A DNA stretch of 64,000 bases from Strobilurus pachycystidiatus (taxonomy: Eukaryota; Basidiomycota; Agaricomycetes; Agaricales; Physalacriaceae), in contig JAHLMK010000012.1 of assembly GCA_019915135.1 (NCBI GenBank), positions 124,001-188,000 of the forward strand. Direction: 5' to 3'. The position numbers and the translations under genes were made by a program. Position 1 is the first letter of the stretch, and each line of letters opens with the position of its first letter. The notes beneath the pieces were generated by a model. That model searched no databases, was not told the DNA's origin, and saw nothing but the letters and a program-made list of their open reading frames with translations. Below, one piece after another: positions 1-10,186 of this stretch.

Positions 1-1
1 A

Positions 2-490
2 CAAGACTGTCGCTCCTGCTCCCAGTCGGGCCAACCCGAAAGTCATCCGTGTTTCTTTCGTCTGGACCAGTGGACGTGGAAGGCGGGGAGTTTTGCCTGT
101 GTGTGCTGTCAAACTCGGGGGGTTCTGTGCTCGCTGGCTTTGGTCCTGCGATCCTCTCGTGAGGCTCGAGATGCGCTCCGAGCTTGTGTTGCTATTGGGG
201 ATAGTCGGGGTGGTTACGAGTGGCACTTGCGCACTCAACGCTTCCTTCGCGATGTGAACTATGAGTTCCCGGAGGCGTATTACACCGGCCATTACTTCGA
301 GACGGGGAAGTCGATGGAGGGGAAGAGGTTCTCCTGGGTTTGTCCGCTTCATGGGACTGGGGAGGGCGATGCAGCGTTTGACGAACTTCCCGAGTATCAT
401 TCTCGGTCGGAGTTTTGTCCTCCTCGGGGTCCCCGGAAGGCGCCACGCCCTTCTCAGAGTTTCCCCTTTCTGCCTCATCGTCGAGTGTGA
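2..490 (+). CDS. Cys-rich protein, C-terminal part (gene begins outside window)
   Basis: The frame is open from base 2 to the stop at 488-490, so the 5' part lies outside the window. The N-terminal part of the visible peptide has clustered cysteines (CRSC, a lone Cys, then CVCC and a further Cys), which suggests a metal-binding knuckle of the kind seen near the C-terminus of many uncharacterised Agaricomycete proteins. The tail is Pro/Arg-rich. I do not recognise a named family. The overlapping frames look like shadows because only this one has the Cys spacing. A pseudogene fragment is possible. Confidence 0.4.
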   Translation, partial: QDCRSCSQSGQPESHPCFFRLDQWTWKAGSFACVCCQTRGVLCSLALVLRSSREARDALRACVAIGDSRGGYEWHLRTQRFLRDVNYEFPEAYYTGHYFETGKSMEGKRFSWVCPLHGTGEGDAAFDELPEYHSRSEFCPPRGPRKAPRPSQSFPFLPHRRV

Positions 491-611
491 GGAGGTTCGT
501 GTGTTGATCTTTGGTGTATGATCAGGTCATTTGTTCGGGTGTCCTATAGCGATTTTCCGTAGTAGTTATATGTGTCCGTTTGAATGATAAGTTCGTGGTC
601 GTTCCGCTCGT

Positions 612-992
612 CTAGGTTCGAAGGGGGAGCTGGGGGCAGTTCCGTCGATAGTGTCCCACACGTCGACACTGGAAGCATTCCGTGGTGATCGCTTGCTGGT
701 TCCTTGGACGAGGGGGGTTTCCAATGTGACGCGGGACGGGTGGGTGCGTACGGAACGAGTGGAGGACGCGTTCCGCGACTTGATCTACATCGCGTCGTAC
801 TCGGACGGGATTGATGGTAGGGGGCCTCGGGAGGAAGGGGCGGGACGGGGTTATGAGGTGGTTGTTCCTCTGAAGCGGTGAGGATCCCCGATCCCCACCC
901 TTCAGCCTGGTCTCCAGTAGCCAGACGCATCTCCCCAGGAGTGCGAGGGCGATTGCGGTCGTTACAGCGCCCGCTAATTCAAGGTGGTTCAT
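612..992 (-). CDS. small protein with hydrophobic N-terminus and CCHC zinc knuckle
   Basis: The frame starts at an ATG (992) and gives 126 aa. Residues about 5-26 are hydrophobic (LAGAVTTAIALALLGRCVWL) and could be a signal anchor. The C-terminus holds a CCHC knuckle, C-x2-C-x4-H-x4-C (CFQCRRVGHYRRNC), ten residues or so from the end. Such knuckles bind single-stranded nucleic acid and are typical of retroelement Gag, but a membrane segment is not. It may be a short real gene or a gag-derived fragment. It ends 45 bp before the LTR at 1037. Confidence 0.35.
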   Translation of the reverse strand: MNHLELAGAVTTAIALALLGRCVWLLETRLKGGDRGSSPLQRNNHLITPSRPFLPRPPTINPVRVRRDVDQVAERVLHSFRTHPPVPRHIGNPPRPRNQQAITTECFQCRRVGHYRRNCPQLPLRT

Positions 993-1036
993 CGTAGCGT
1001 GTTATTCCTGGGAGCGATAGAGGAGAGTGGACTTAT

Positions 1037-2125
1037 TGTTAGCGTCCGTCCTAGGATCCTAAGTAGGTCGGGCCGTCTATCGAGATCGAGGGTGTTCCGC
1101 TGGCAGGAATCAACACAAGCGAGGGTCGAGATGTCAATCAGACGGACTCCCCGAGTCGTCTATTGGTCTGTTCTCGCGAGAGGTCGTTCACTTAGAGATC
1201 GACCCGGTCGATATCTTAAGAGGACGGTCTGTTTGGATGAGGAGACGGGGACGAGGACGAAGAACGGGATGGTTAAACGTAAAGTCCACTCTAAGGTTTT
1301 ACAAGTATGATAGCGCTGTATTTATACGTCGGGCGGCGGGACCGCGCTGTCCCGCCATCTACCCAAAAGGGCGCTCCTGACTCATTCTCCAAACATCGAG
1401 AACCTTCTTCAAGGTTCCGGCTAAAAGCGTAAACGACCCAGGCCTATCCGGCGATGGCGGGTTGTCAGCCGACGCGGCGGGAGTCGATGCCGATCAGCGG
1501 CGGGATTTCACCCATGCGGTCGCGAGGCGGAATCGATGGCGATGGGCGCGATAGGGCGGGCGGTATCATGGGAGCGCGTGGTGCTTCTTCTCAAGAAGCG
1601 CCAGCCAGCTCTACCAGAGGAGAGAGCCCTCGTGAACATAGTTGTGCGAGGGGCGGGCGATCGGGAAAGGTCCTCGGCCGAGCGGAGACGGTCGGGCGCG
1701 CCTTTCTCCTACGGTGGTCGACCGCCCTGCTGAGTCTAGACTCGTACGAGCGAGTTCGGTAGGTGGTGTGGCGAGAGTATTCCTTCGGGCTTCCCTGTAG
1801 TCGGACCGAGTGATCCGGATGTGGGCGCGTATGTTACTTAGTTCGCTAGGGTTTCCCTGAGGTGTTGAAATGACGGAGAGAGTCCGCAACTTGATTGCGC
1901 TGGCTTCTCGTAAGGTCGTATCCAATGGTACGTTGCAGGGGGAGGGAGGAAGACGGTGCTTCCGCGGAGGTGATATCCGTGAACGGAGTTCGTGGTGGAA
2001 CAAGATATAGATTTCGCCCGCGGGTACGCTCCTCGAGCGCCCCGAGGGGTTTCAGACGACCTTTCGGGAACTAGGAGGATGGCAAGGCCTTGTGCCTGTC
2101 GGACACCCGGACCAAGATCATAACA
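1037..2125 (+). mobile_element. LTR, family 1, copy 1 (no matching TSD)
   Basis: This 1089-bp unit begins TGTTAGCGTCC and ends GATCATAACA, matching the repeats at 4998-6071 and 51079-52168. It is closest to the last, from which it differs at only a few positions. A TATA-like stretch (gtatttata) lies near 1317. The flanking 5-mers are CTTAT and GTGAG, so there is no target duplication, unlike the copy at 51079. It is either one end of a rearranged element or a recombinant between two copies. Open frames inside it are chance GC-rich frames. Confidence 0.8.
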
Positions 2126-2217
2126 GTGAGGCTGTGTGATATCTATAGTGAACATAAATTACAAGGAATAGTTCGACGGATGGTGGACAAGATGTAGACA
2201 ATAGTATGGAATGAATG

Positions 2218-4231
2218 TCAAAGTCCGTGAGGTAGAAGAGGTAGACGCCCAATGACTGTGAAGTAACAATAAGTGTAATGGTAGGCGAGTCCGGTCTCTG
2301 CCACTGCAAGCATGTCAAGTCCTCCTTCAATGAGCCGCTCAACAGCTACCACTGTCTGCGAGGAGAGCGGTGGAACTCAAGACCATTTCCTCATCACTCG
2401 AAACAGCCCTACGTAAGCCTCCCGTTGCCTCTCTGCATCGGGCGAGGCAAATCTGTTCTGTCCATTGTCAGTATCGCTCGGAATGAGGCTACTGTTGAAG
2501 TGGGGACTGGCCGCAAGGACTTGAACTTGTCGGTCCCCAAACAATGAGGTGTTGAGGTTGTCGTAGTTGGGCGACGAGATCACGCCCTCCTCGGGAGAAT
2601 CCTCGCTACTAGGAGCTTGGTGGTCGGATCCCTTTGGCTGGAGTTTGTAGCATGCGCGGTCCCGAACCAGCAACTCATAACAAAAGTTGACCTCAAAAAG
2701 TTTGTGAAGAATTTGCTGAGTGAAGGACATTGGTGGGTTGGCGCCAGAGGGCATGGACATTCCTCGCCACATGACGGGAGCCGCGCTCAGATTGGTCAAG
2801 TCAATAGTACCCTGCAAACTCTATTAAGCATCATCCTAGGCCAGAGTACAGCTAATGGACTCACCTGCAGACCACCCTCTGCCAAACACTGAGACAACTG
2901 CAATTTGATCTGCTGATGAGCATCCGCTGCAAAGCCTTGCCCTTTTGATGGATGATACCTAAGTCCCAAAACTTGATGCCAATTTGCAGGTACCAAGGGC
3001 GCGAACGCCGAGGATCGAAGGCGGTAATGGAGCACGGTGCGAAGCTTGAGGTATGTTGAGAACATGTGGCCGCGGGTAGTGTCCTCAACGCTTGCAATAA
3101 CGTTGGGATCGGGCAGAGCGTACCCACGCTGCATCCCCGGCGGTGGCTGTTTTTTCGGGTCATGCTCTCGCTTGACACGGGTCATGGCGTCCTTCCAAGG
3201 AGGGAGAGCACGGGGCATGAGGTGAGATTCCGCATTTAGGAAACGGTTGTGATGCACCTTCGGCGGCTCTTTCTTTTTTTTGGTCGAGGATTGACGTTGT
3301 GCAGCCGTGGGATCTAAAGCAGTATCAGACTTCTGACAGCCTTGAAAAAGACAAACAAGCTCACATGGCGTGGGGCGCTGAAAGCGCGAAGACAATCTCA
3401 ATGAGGAAGAGGGCCCGGGCAAAGGAATATTAGCATGGACGGGACCGCTACAAGATGGCCCAGCAGTGGGTGCGGCGATGGGAAGCACAGATCCGACTGT
3501 ATGGAGAATTGTCTGTGGGGAGGCAAGTTTTTGAATGTAAAAGGACATTGCGCGATAACGTTCCAAGGAGGCACCAAAACCTTTGAATATCACTGGGTGT
3601 GGGGGCAATGCTTGTGCGTAAGAGACGGGAAAGGAGATGCGACGTATGGGCGGGTCGGTTTTGTACCACCTGAGGACATTGCAGCCTGTCTCCGCGCCAA
3701 GTTTTTGGACAAGCCAAAAAGGAACGCCCGTCTGTTCAAACACTTCAGAATGCTGCACAGGAAAGCAAATGTCATACGCACCCTGTACAAACTCCCTGCC
3801 GTTTCCATCTGATCTGTGATTGCCCCCACGATGTTGTTCATGACAGAGCGTCGTTTCATCGTGGGGTTGTGGTACGCAAGCTTGCCTATAAGTAGCCATG
3901 TAAGGCGCGCGTCGACTTTGAGTATGATGTGCTGCATCATGCACCACACCATGACACTTTTGTCGAAGGAAGCTGGAAGGTCAATGTGCGCCATGAGACT
4001 TTTCAGCCGGGGCATGACATCCATGAGAAAGCGATCCTCCTTCAACATCGTCTGCCCCTCCGACCCTTTGTCCTGCTTTGCTTCTGCGAGACGCTTCTGG
4101 ACGCGGCGGGCGTGGTCTTTGAGAACCTCGCAGAGTTGGCGGTCGAGTAGGCCAATGCCGCTAGCGCCATTCTCAGCGCCAACACTCTCAAAGTGGGAAG
4201 AAGTGGGAAGGAACCAAAGGAGATCTTCCAT
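2218..4231 (-). pseudogene. Agaricomycete family gene A (paralogue of the gene at 63.2 kb) with premature TGA
   Basis: The gene reads leftward from an ATG at 4231; an upstream exon is possible. Three exons are visible. An intron near 3600-3670 is inferred from the frame change, and another (2812-2864) has clear GTGAGT...GCAG borders. After the second intron the protein runs GTIDLTN..., EVNFCYELL and DRQVQVL, and ends GLAYHYTYCYFTVIGR then LPLLPHGL at 2218-2220. The same order (GTVDISH, EINFRFELL, DRQLRIL, RLAYHY, LVPHGL) and the same intron position occur in the 63.2-kb gene. A TGA at 2377-2379 sits where the paralogue has a Gly codon, about 50 codons before the natural end, so this copy is probably dead or truncated. 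Function unknown. Confidence 0.6.
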
Positions 4232-4997
4232 GCCAGTGATGTTGGACAGATGATTGTGGCTGATGGCGCGGCATCTCGGCAGTTACACAAGGGACTTGCA
4301 CAACAGCTCATTTCCGTATAGTCCCGCCACCACTCGTTACACGGACTTTTGCTGCTGCCGTCGCCTGCTCACCTAGGACTGAATTCATTTCGGTCTCTGG
4401 ATTTCAGCGCTTGAGTTCTTCTCGAGTCACTCTCCCCGAGGAACTTTAAGTTCCTTGCGGCGCCTCGTCAAAGCGACTAGGACAATTTTTTTTTACGCAG
4501 GCAGACTGCGTTCTTCTGCGCATAGCGTTGGTGGGTTCTTTTCTTTCCTGTCTGCATTGGCGCTGGCCAATTCTTACAATTTTTTCCTTGCCCTAGCCTT
4601 CTGCTGCCATTTTGACTGCACCCACGCACCACCGTCCTTACTGTCCTCGAAGGTATGTGTCCATACATGCCCGCCATATTTCCGTACTCACAGGTGTTGC
4701 AGACTTCAGTCACTCATTGGCCTACTTATACTAGCTGTCTTTTGGTACGTGATGCCTTAGTCTCCGTCTTCCCATCGAGCACCAGCGTACGCGTGCCGAG
4801 CCTGGATTATGTCGGAAACTGCGTGCTCGCCCATATCCCGTCTCCCTCATTCACTTGATCTGACTATCCTGCCAGTTAATATGCCGTCCAAAGCCACTTC
4901 CTCGGATGGTGCGCCAACGAAATCTGCCAAGAAAACAGCGCCCAAAAAGAGTCTCGCGTCGTCAGCGCCTGCTGCCAAGAAGCCTGCTGCCAAACCC

Positions 4998-6071
4998 TGT
5001 TAGCGTCCGTCCTAGGATCCTGAGTAGGTCGGGCTGTCTGTCAAGAGTGGGGCTGTTCCGCTGGCAGGAATCAACACGAGTAAGAGTCGAGACGTCAATC
5101 AGACGGACTCCTCGAGTCGTCTATTGGTCTGTTCTCACGAGAGGGCGTTCACTTAGAGATTGACCCGGTCGATATCTAAGAGGACGGTCTGTTGGATGGG
5201 GGAGACGGGGACAAGGACGAAGAACGGGATGGTTAAACGTAAAGTCCACTCTAAGGTTTTACAAGTATGATAGCGCTGTATTTATATGTTGGGCGGCGGG
5301 ACCGCGCTGTCCCGCCATCTACCCAAAAGGGCGCTCCTGACTCATTCTCCAAACATTGAGAACCTTCTTCAAGGTCCTGGCCAACCCAGGCCTGTCCGGC
5401 GATGGCGGGTTGTCAGCCAACGCGGCGGGAGTCAATGCCGATCAGCGGCGGGATTCACCCACGCGGTCGTGAGGCGGAATCAATGGCAATGGGCGCGATA
5501 GGGCGGGCGGCATCATGGGAGTGCATGGCGCTTCTTCTCAAGAAGCGCCAGCCAGCTCTACCAGAGGGGAGAGCCCTCGTGAACATAGTTGTGCAAGGGG
5601 CGGGCAATCGGGAAAGGTTCTCAGCCGAGTGGAGACGGTCAGGCGCATTTCTCCCCTACGGCGGTCGGCCGACCTGCTGAGTCTAGACTTGTACGAGCGA
5701 GTTTGGTAGTTGATGTGGCGAGGGTGTTTCCTCAAACTTCCCTGTAGTCGGACCGAGTGATCCGGATGTAGGCGCGTATGTTACCTAGTTCGCTAGGGTT
5801 TCCCTGAGGTGTCAAAATGACAGGGAGTGTCCGCGACTCGGTCACGCTGGCTTCTCGTAAGGTTGTATCCAATGGTACGTTGCAGGGGAAGGGAGGAAGA
5901 TGATGCTTCCGCGGAGGTGATATCCGTGAGCGGGGTTCGTGGTGGAACAAGATATAGATTCGCCCGCGGGTGCGCTCCCCGAGCGCCCCGAGGGGTTCCA
6001 GACGGCCTCTCAGAAACCAGCAGGGCGGCGAGGCCTCGTGCCTGTCGGACCTCCGGGCCAAGATCATAACA
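4998..6071 (+). mobile_element. solo LTR, family 1, copy 2, inside the hAT gene
   Basis: It begins TGTTAGCGTCC and ends GATCATAACA (1074 bp), and is more diverged than copies 1 and 3. The flanks AACCC (4993-4997) and AACCT (6072-6076) fit a 5-bp target duplication with one later mutation. The Lys/Ala/Pro-rich reading frame continues in phase on both sides (AAKP before, KPAPSAKAKQ after), so it landed in an intact transposase exon. Confidence 0.85.
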
Positions 6072-6236
6072 AACCTGCACCCTCAGCCAAAGCCAAACAG
6101 CCTCCCGCCACCGTCAAACCCAAGGGAGCCGCAGCAGCAAAGGACGCGCTCAATTCTAACGGTACTGCACACAAGGTCCCGAAGCGCAAGCCAAAGGTGG
6201 GGGTCGAGGAGGACGAGGAGGAACCGCCCAAGAAGA

Positions 6237-6866
6237 TAGGGTTTGAAAGTTCAGTTCAGTTGGGTTTTTTCCCAAGATTTTCAGAAAACCACAACTGAAC
6301 TGTAAACTGGTCTTACAGTTTTTCAAGCAACTCACAACTGAACTGCAGTTGCTTAAAAGACCGGTTTTGAGACAGTTTGAGCAACCAGTTAAACTGGTTT
6401 AACTGTTTGAGCGGTTAAACCAGTTTGAACCGGTTCAAAACTGGTTTTATCATTATCCAGCTGCAAAATGAACCACCCAGGAATTGAACCCAGGCCATTC
6501 TGAGCTATTTCTACAAGACATGTAGCAAGGACGTCAACCACTGCGCCAAACAGACATGGTCCTTATGTGTTTCAGAGCCCTCGGAAGACTCTCTGACATC
6601 TAAGTTAGTGGCCAGAGCTTCCTAGGTTTAATTCTTGGAGGGAAAAGACTGGTTTAAACTGGTTCAAAACTGGTTAAACTGTTGAGCGGTTTAACTGGTT
6701 TAAACAGTCTTTTCACGGTTGTGAGTTAACATAGTGAGATGAAAGAACTGTAAACTGAGACTGGTCTTCAGTTTTTTTAAAAACATCTTTGGAAGCTAAA
6801 CTGCGGGCTCAGTTCAGGTTTTTTTAGGTTCAGTTGCAGTTTTGACAACTGAACTTTTGAACCCTA
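6237..6866. mobile_element. hAT-type MITE 1 (tRNA-like variant)
   Basis: A 630-bp element with TIRs starting TAGGGTTTGAAAGTTC and ending AACTTTTGAACCCTA, flanked by a perfect 8-bp TSD, CAAGAAGA (6229-6236 and 6867-6874). An 8-bp TSD is diagnostic of the hAT superfamily. Both arms carry many copies of AACTGGTT/AACCAGTT and a GTTCAGTT motif (subterminal repeats). There is no coding capacity. The centre holds a tRNA-like segment on the minus strand. It is nearly identical to, and inverted relative to, the equally long element at 16090-16719, so both moved fairly recently. Confidence 0.9.
6465..6556 (-). ncRNA. tRNA-like Pol III cassette in MITE 1
   Basis: On the minus strand an A box (TGGCGCAGTGG, 6538-6548), a B box (GGTTCAATTCC, 6480-6490) and a TTTT run (6465-6468) follow in order, with 58 nt between box starts, as in class II tRNAs. 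CTAC/GTAG can form an anticodon-like stem with a 7-nt loop (ATGTCTT), and a T arm can form around the B box. No acceptor stem is evident, so this is tRNA-derived rather than a functional tRNA gene. Confidence 0.55.
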
Positions 6867-7980
6867 CAAGAAGAAGCGCAGGGTCACACCAAATAGGCGC
6901 AAGAATGAGGCGGTGAAGGCCAAGGCGCGGAAGAAGGGCGGCGGGCGACCTGGGATTGACGTCTCTACGCTCGTCGAGCTCGACCCTGATGAGTTGACGC
7001 AGGAACGTGAAATACTCAGTAAGTTCTCTGTTCACTGAAACGCCCTGCACAGTCTGACTGCCCGTAGACCGGCTTATCAAGCGCAAGGAGGACGACGACA
7101 AGAAGGCCAACAAGGGTTGACCCAAGAAGTCTCGGGCCTACAAACACTTTGGAAACAAGGCGCACATCCTCAAGGACAATGAGGGTAAAGTCTATCATGT
7201 TTTCACATGTCCTCAGTGTGTTTTCCATTTGCCAAATATTCCTTTCAATGCACTAACTTTTCTACTAGTACGGGGTCCACATTGTGCCGCGACTCGGAGC
7301 AGCGTTCCACCAGCAATCTGGAGTGTCATCGCATCAACTGCAAGATGAAGCTGGCGGAAGAGGGGAAGACCGGGAGGCAGCCCAAGATTGACAAAAAGTT
7401 TTCCAAGTACACCAAGGGTGGACTTTGCATGCGCCTCGCCAAATGGGTTACGCGACGCCACCGCCCCAATGCTATCGTCGAGGATCCCGAGCTGGTAGAG
7501 GTCCTCGTCTACCTCAATCCTGAGGCAGAGCCTCCCAGCGCTCATACCCTCCGCCGCAACATTAAGGAGATTGTTCACATGACCCGCGAGGCCGTAATCA
7601 AGCTCCTCAAGGAGTATGCGGGCCGCTCAATCTTATCTTCGACGGCTGGACCTCCCCCAACGGCTTTGAGCTCCTTGGTGTCATCGCCAACTTCATCCAC
7701 GAGGGAATCATCTATAACGTGGTTCTTGACATGGTTGAACTCACCGAGTCTCACACGGGCAAATTCCTGTCCACCGTCATCTTTGCCCTCCTCCAGGATT
7801 TTGGAATCCAGGACCGTATCCTTGGCTTTGTTGGCGACAATGCATCGAACAACGATAAAATGCTCAAGGAACTCGACAAAATCCTCGATGCCGCCAACAT
7901 CGCTGGCACTCGTACCCAAGTCCGCTGCTTTGGGCACGTTCTCAACCTTGTATACAAAGCCGTCTGTTCTGTATTCAACA

Positions 7981-8085
7981 AGAAGAAGAAGAAGAAGAAG
8001 AAGGAGGGAGAGGAGGAGAAGGATGAAGAAGAGGATGAGGAAGAGGAGGATGACGAGGATGATGAGGAAGATGAAGACGATAGGG
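7981..8085 (+). repeat. GAA/GAG purine-rich microsatellite in the hAT gene
   Basis: An AAG run grades into GAG/GAT/GAC triplets. In the hAT frame it encodes about eight lysines followed by a long Glu/Asp tract. It interrupts the conserved core and is probably a repeat expansion, possibly after inactivation. Confidence 0.8.
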
Positions 8086-8870
8086 CGGCACGCGCATCAA
8101 ATCAACCTGGGCAGGAGGAAGAGGAGGACAAGATCTTGGAGACAATCGGTTGTGGGCTGCGTGTGGTGGCGTCGCTGACTCCGGAAGAGAAGAAGAAAGC
8201 GGTCTCAATGATGACCAAGGTGTGTATCTTCATATCGCTGTTCATGTTGTTTTTCTCATGTTCTTTCGCAGCTTGTGAAGATTGGGCATCGGTGCGCCAA
8301 CAAAAACAGTCTTCAGACTCGCCTCGAAGAGCTCTGTGAGAAGTACGACATTTCGGTCACTAAAATGGTCAAGCGAGTCGCCACTTGTTGGAACACCATG
8401 TACGGTGTCGTCGACCGTGCCATCGATCTTTGCCCGGCCCTTGATTGCCTCGTCATGCTTCCCGAGTGTAACCAAGGGAAGAAAAGCACTCACCTCAAGC
8501 GTTTTAAGCTCACCAAATCACAATGGGGCCTTCTCGACCACCTTCTTCCCATTCTGAGCATTCTCGACATCACCACCACCAAAATATCAACATCCGCATA
8601 TCCGACCCTCCACCTCGTCATTCCCAAGATGGACGTCCTCTATGAGGAGTTGGAGAAGTTTCTTGAGGATGATGACCTGCCCACCATCATCCACCACGCC
8701 GTTGCCAAGGGTCTGGCCGTCTTGGACAAGTACTACTCAAAGACGGACAACTCCATCATGTGGAGAACTGCAATGAGTACGTTTTTTCCATTTTCGCGTA
8801 CTCTACTGACAAGCTTGTAGTCATGCACCCCAAATACAAAACAAAATATTTCCGCAACCAGAAGCGCAAG

Positions 8871-9236
8871 CGGTCAGAAATATGTAGGGTTAGGATGATG
8901 AGGAATTATATGGATGAAGTACTTATAGTGTATGGAGGTGGGTATCAATACAATACATCTAATCTTACAAAAAATATGTGCAGCCCAAGTGGCTCTAAAT
9001 ACAAGTATATTAATCAGATTTTTAATTCTACGAAGCTCCTCGCCCCCCAACGGTCCCCCCCCCAACGGTCCTTCCCCCAAACGGTCTCCCCTCCCCCCTA
9101 CAGCCCCTTCCCCTTACAAAAATACCTCCAGAACCTCCGCGGGGTCGTCGCTAAACCAGACCTGCGCCGGGCGCTGATTGTCTGGCGTCGCGAGGTGAGC
9201 GGTCCACGGGCCATTGCCACGGGCCGGAACTGGATG
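8871..9236. other. no gene seen; short CCCCCAACGGTC repeat
   Basis: After the hAT relic the sequence is AT-rich to about 9040. Then comes an imperfect threefold CCCCCAACGGTC repeat (about 9046-9095) in a C-rich tract. I see no coding signal or element ends here. Confidence 0.4.
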
Positions 9237-9271
9237 TCAACGGCGGCGTAGTAGTGGACGGTGGCGCGTAG

Positions 9272-9862
9272 TCAGCGGGATCGACCGTATGCGCGCAGGG
9301 TGAAATTCCCGCAGTCGCCATGGTGATGGAATCCCGCTTCCACAATGACAAGGAACGCGGGGTCGCGGCGCGCAATGTACGCGGAGGCGCGGCGAAGGAC
9401 GTAGGTGGCGACGTCTTTGCCCGACAGGTCCAGCGGATGCTTGGCTCGCATCTGGGCTTGGAATTCGAGCGAGCCCGGGCCGCCATAGAGCGGGCGGTGC
9501 AACGGGCGCAGGCGCGGCGTGAATGGGCTGCACGGCAGCAGGGCCAACGGGCGCGGTGGGTTGCGCAGCGGGATGAGCCGTCGGGCGCGTCGCAGGAGCC
9601 GGAAATGCGGCGAATGGGATAGGCGCGGCGACAGTTGGCGGAATGGCAGCAAGGCAAGCTGCGGGACGAGCGGCGGCGGCGACGGTAGCTGTTGGCAACA
9701 GCGGTGTCCATCTTGAAGCAAACAATCACCGATTAATCGAGTAGATTGTTGTCCTTGAGAGACTACGCGCAGGCGCGTCTCAAGCTGTAGAGTCATGATT
9801 ACGTAATCTGACCCTAACCCTACGGACCTTGGCAACTGCCGGGGCTCGGCAATCTCGGGCAT
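9272..9862 (-). CDS. doubtful ORF, possibly an exon of a family gene
   Basis: All three minus frames are open over most of this GC-rich stretch, so openness itself is weak evidence. The frame from the ATG at 9862 ends in a stretch that looks protein-like (DLSGKDVATYVLRRASAYIA, then FHHHGDCGNFTLRAYG), while the other frames are Pro/Ala/Arg low complexity. This could be one exon of another Agaricomycete family gene. The solo LTR at 10187 lies about 320 bp upstream. Confidence 0.25.
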   Translation of the reverse strand: MPEIAEPRQLPRSVGLGSDYVIMTLQLETRLRVVSQGQQSTRLIGDCLLQDGHRCCQQLPSPPPLVPQLALLPFRQLSPRLSHSPHFRLLRRARRLIPLRNPPRPLALLPCSPFTPRLRPLHRPLYGGPGSLEFQAQMRAKHPLDLSGKDVATYVLRRASAYIARRDPAFLVIVEAGFHHHGDCGNFTLRAYGRSR

Positions 9863-10186
9863 GGCTCAAAATGGTGAACTGGTGCTTGGGGCGGGGATTT
9901 GCGATGGAGACGGGCGACGGAAAAAGGAGGATGCTGGTAGCAGGATGCGGGATGCGTGATGCAACAAGCAGGCGTTAAATAAGCAATTGATGAGGTTTTA
10001 GTATGCTGAGGATCCATATGCGTCGCGCCGGCGGCCATAATCCCGCTATGGCATCCCGCGCATGCGACCAAAACAGATAAGATGGGGACTCGGAACGTGG
10101 GGCGGGAATGGGGACTGGGACTTGGGTGACAATTTGAGTAGGCGAGTGTGGGTGCGGGAATGGGGAAGGGGATGGCGGTAGGATAT

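Larger units (their letters stand above)
4809..8870 (+). pseudogene. hAT-superfamily transposase relic, multiply disrupted
   Basis: The frame starts at an ATG (4809 or 4881) with a Lys/Ala/Pro-rich basic head, is cut by an LTR (4998-6071), resumes, is cut by a MITE (6237-6866), and resumes with KKRRVTPNRRK. A BED-like patch lies near 7290-7350. The core has hAT landmarks: FDGWTSPNGFELLGV, GDNASNND, RCFGHVLNL, then after an intron at about 8219-8270 RVATCWNTMYGVVDRA, and after a third intron MHPKYKTKYF. Inactivating changes are two insertions, an in-frame TGA near 7117, and a 1-nt frameshift near 7625 just before FDGWTS. An acidic/lysine run encoded by GAA/GAG repeats interrupts the domain after GHVLNL. 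The C-terminal dimerisation domain is missing, so the copy ends abruptly near 8870. Confidence 0.8.

Noticed and set aside
1037..2125. Several long open frames inside the family 1 LTR copies
   Set aside because: They arise from GC-rich sequence in overlapping frames, show no domain, and occur in all three LTR copies only because the DNA is repeated.
6465..6556. Functional tRNA gene
   Set aside because: No acceptor stem and an imperfect anticodon stem; only internal promoter boxes, the T arm and an anticodon-like loop are preserved.
9237..9725. Ala/Pro-rich and Arg-rich proteins in the two other minus frames
   Set aside because: Three overlapping open frames in GC-rich DNA cannot all be coding; only the frame ending in a protein-like stretch was kept, at low confidence.
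8886..9821. TAGGGTTAGG (8887) and CCTAACCCTA (9812) as ends of another hAT element
   Set aside because: The flanking 8-mers do not match and the interior has no subterminal repeats; a chance or telomere-like match is more likely.
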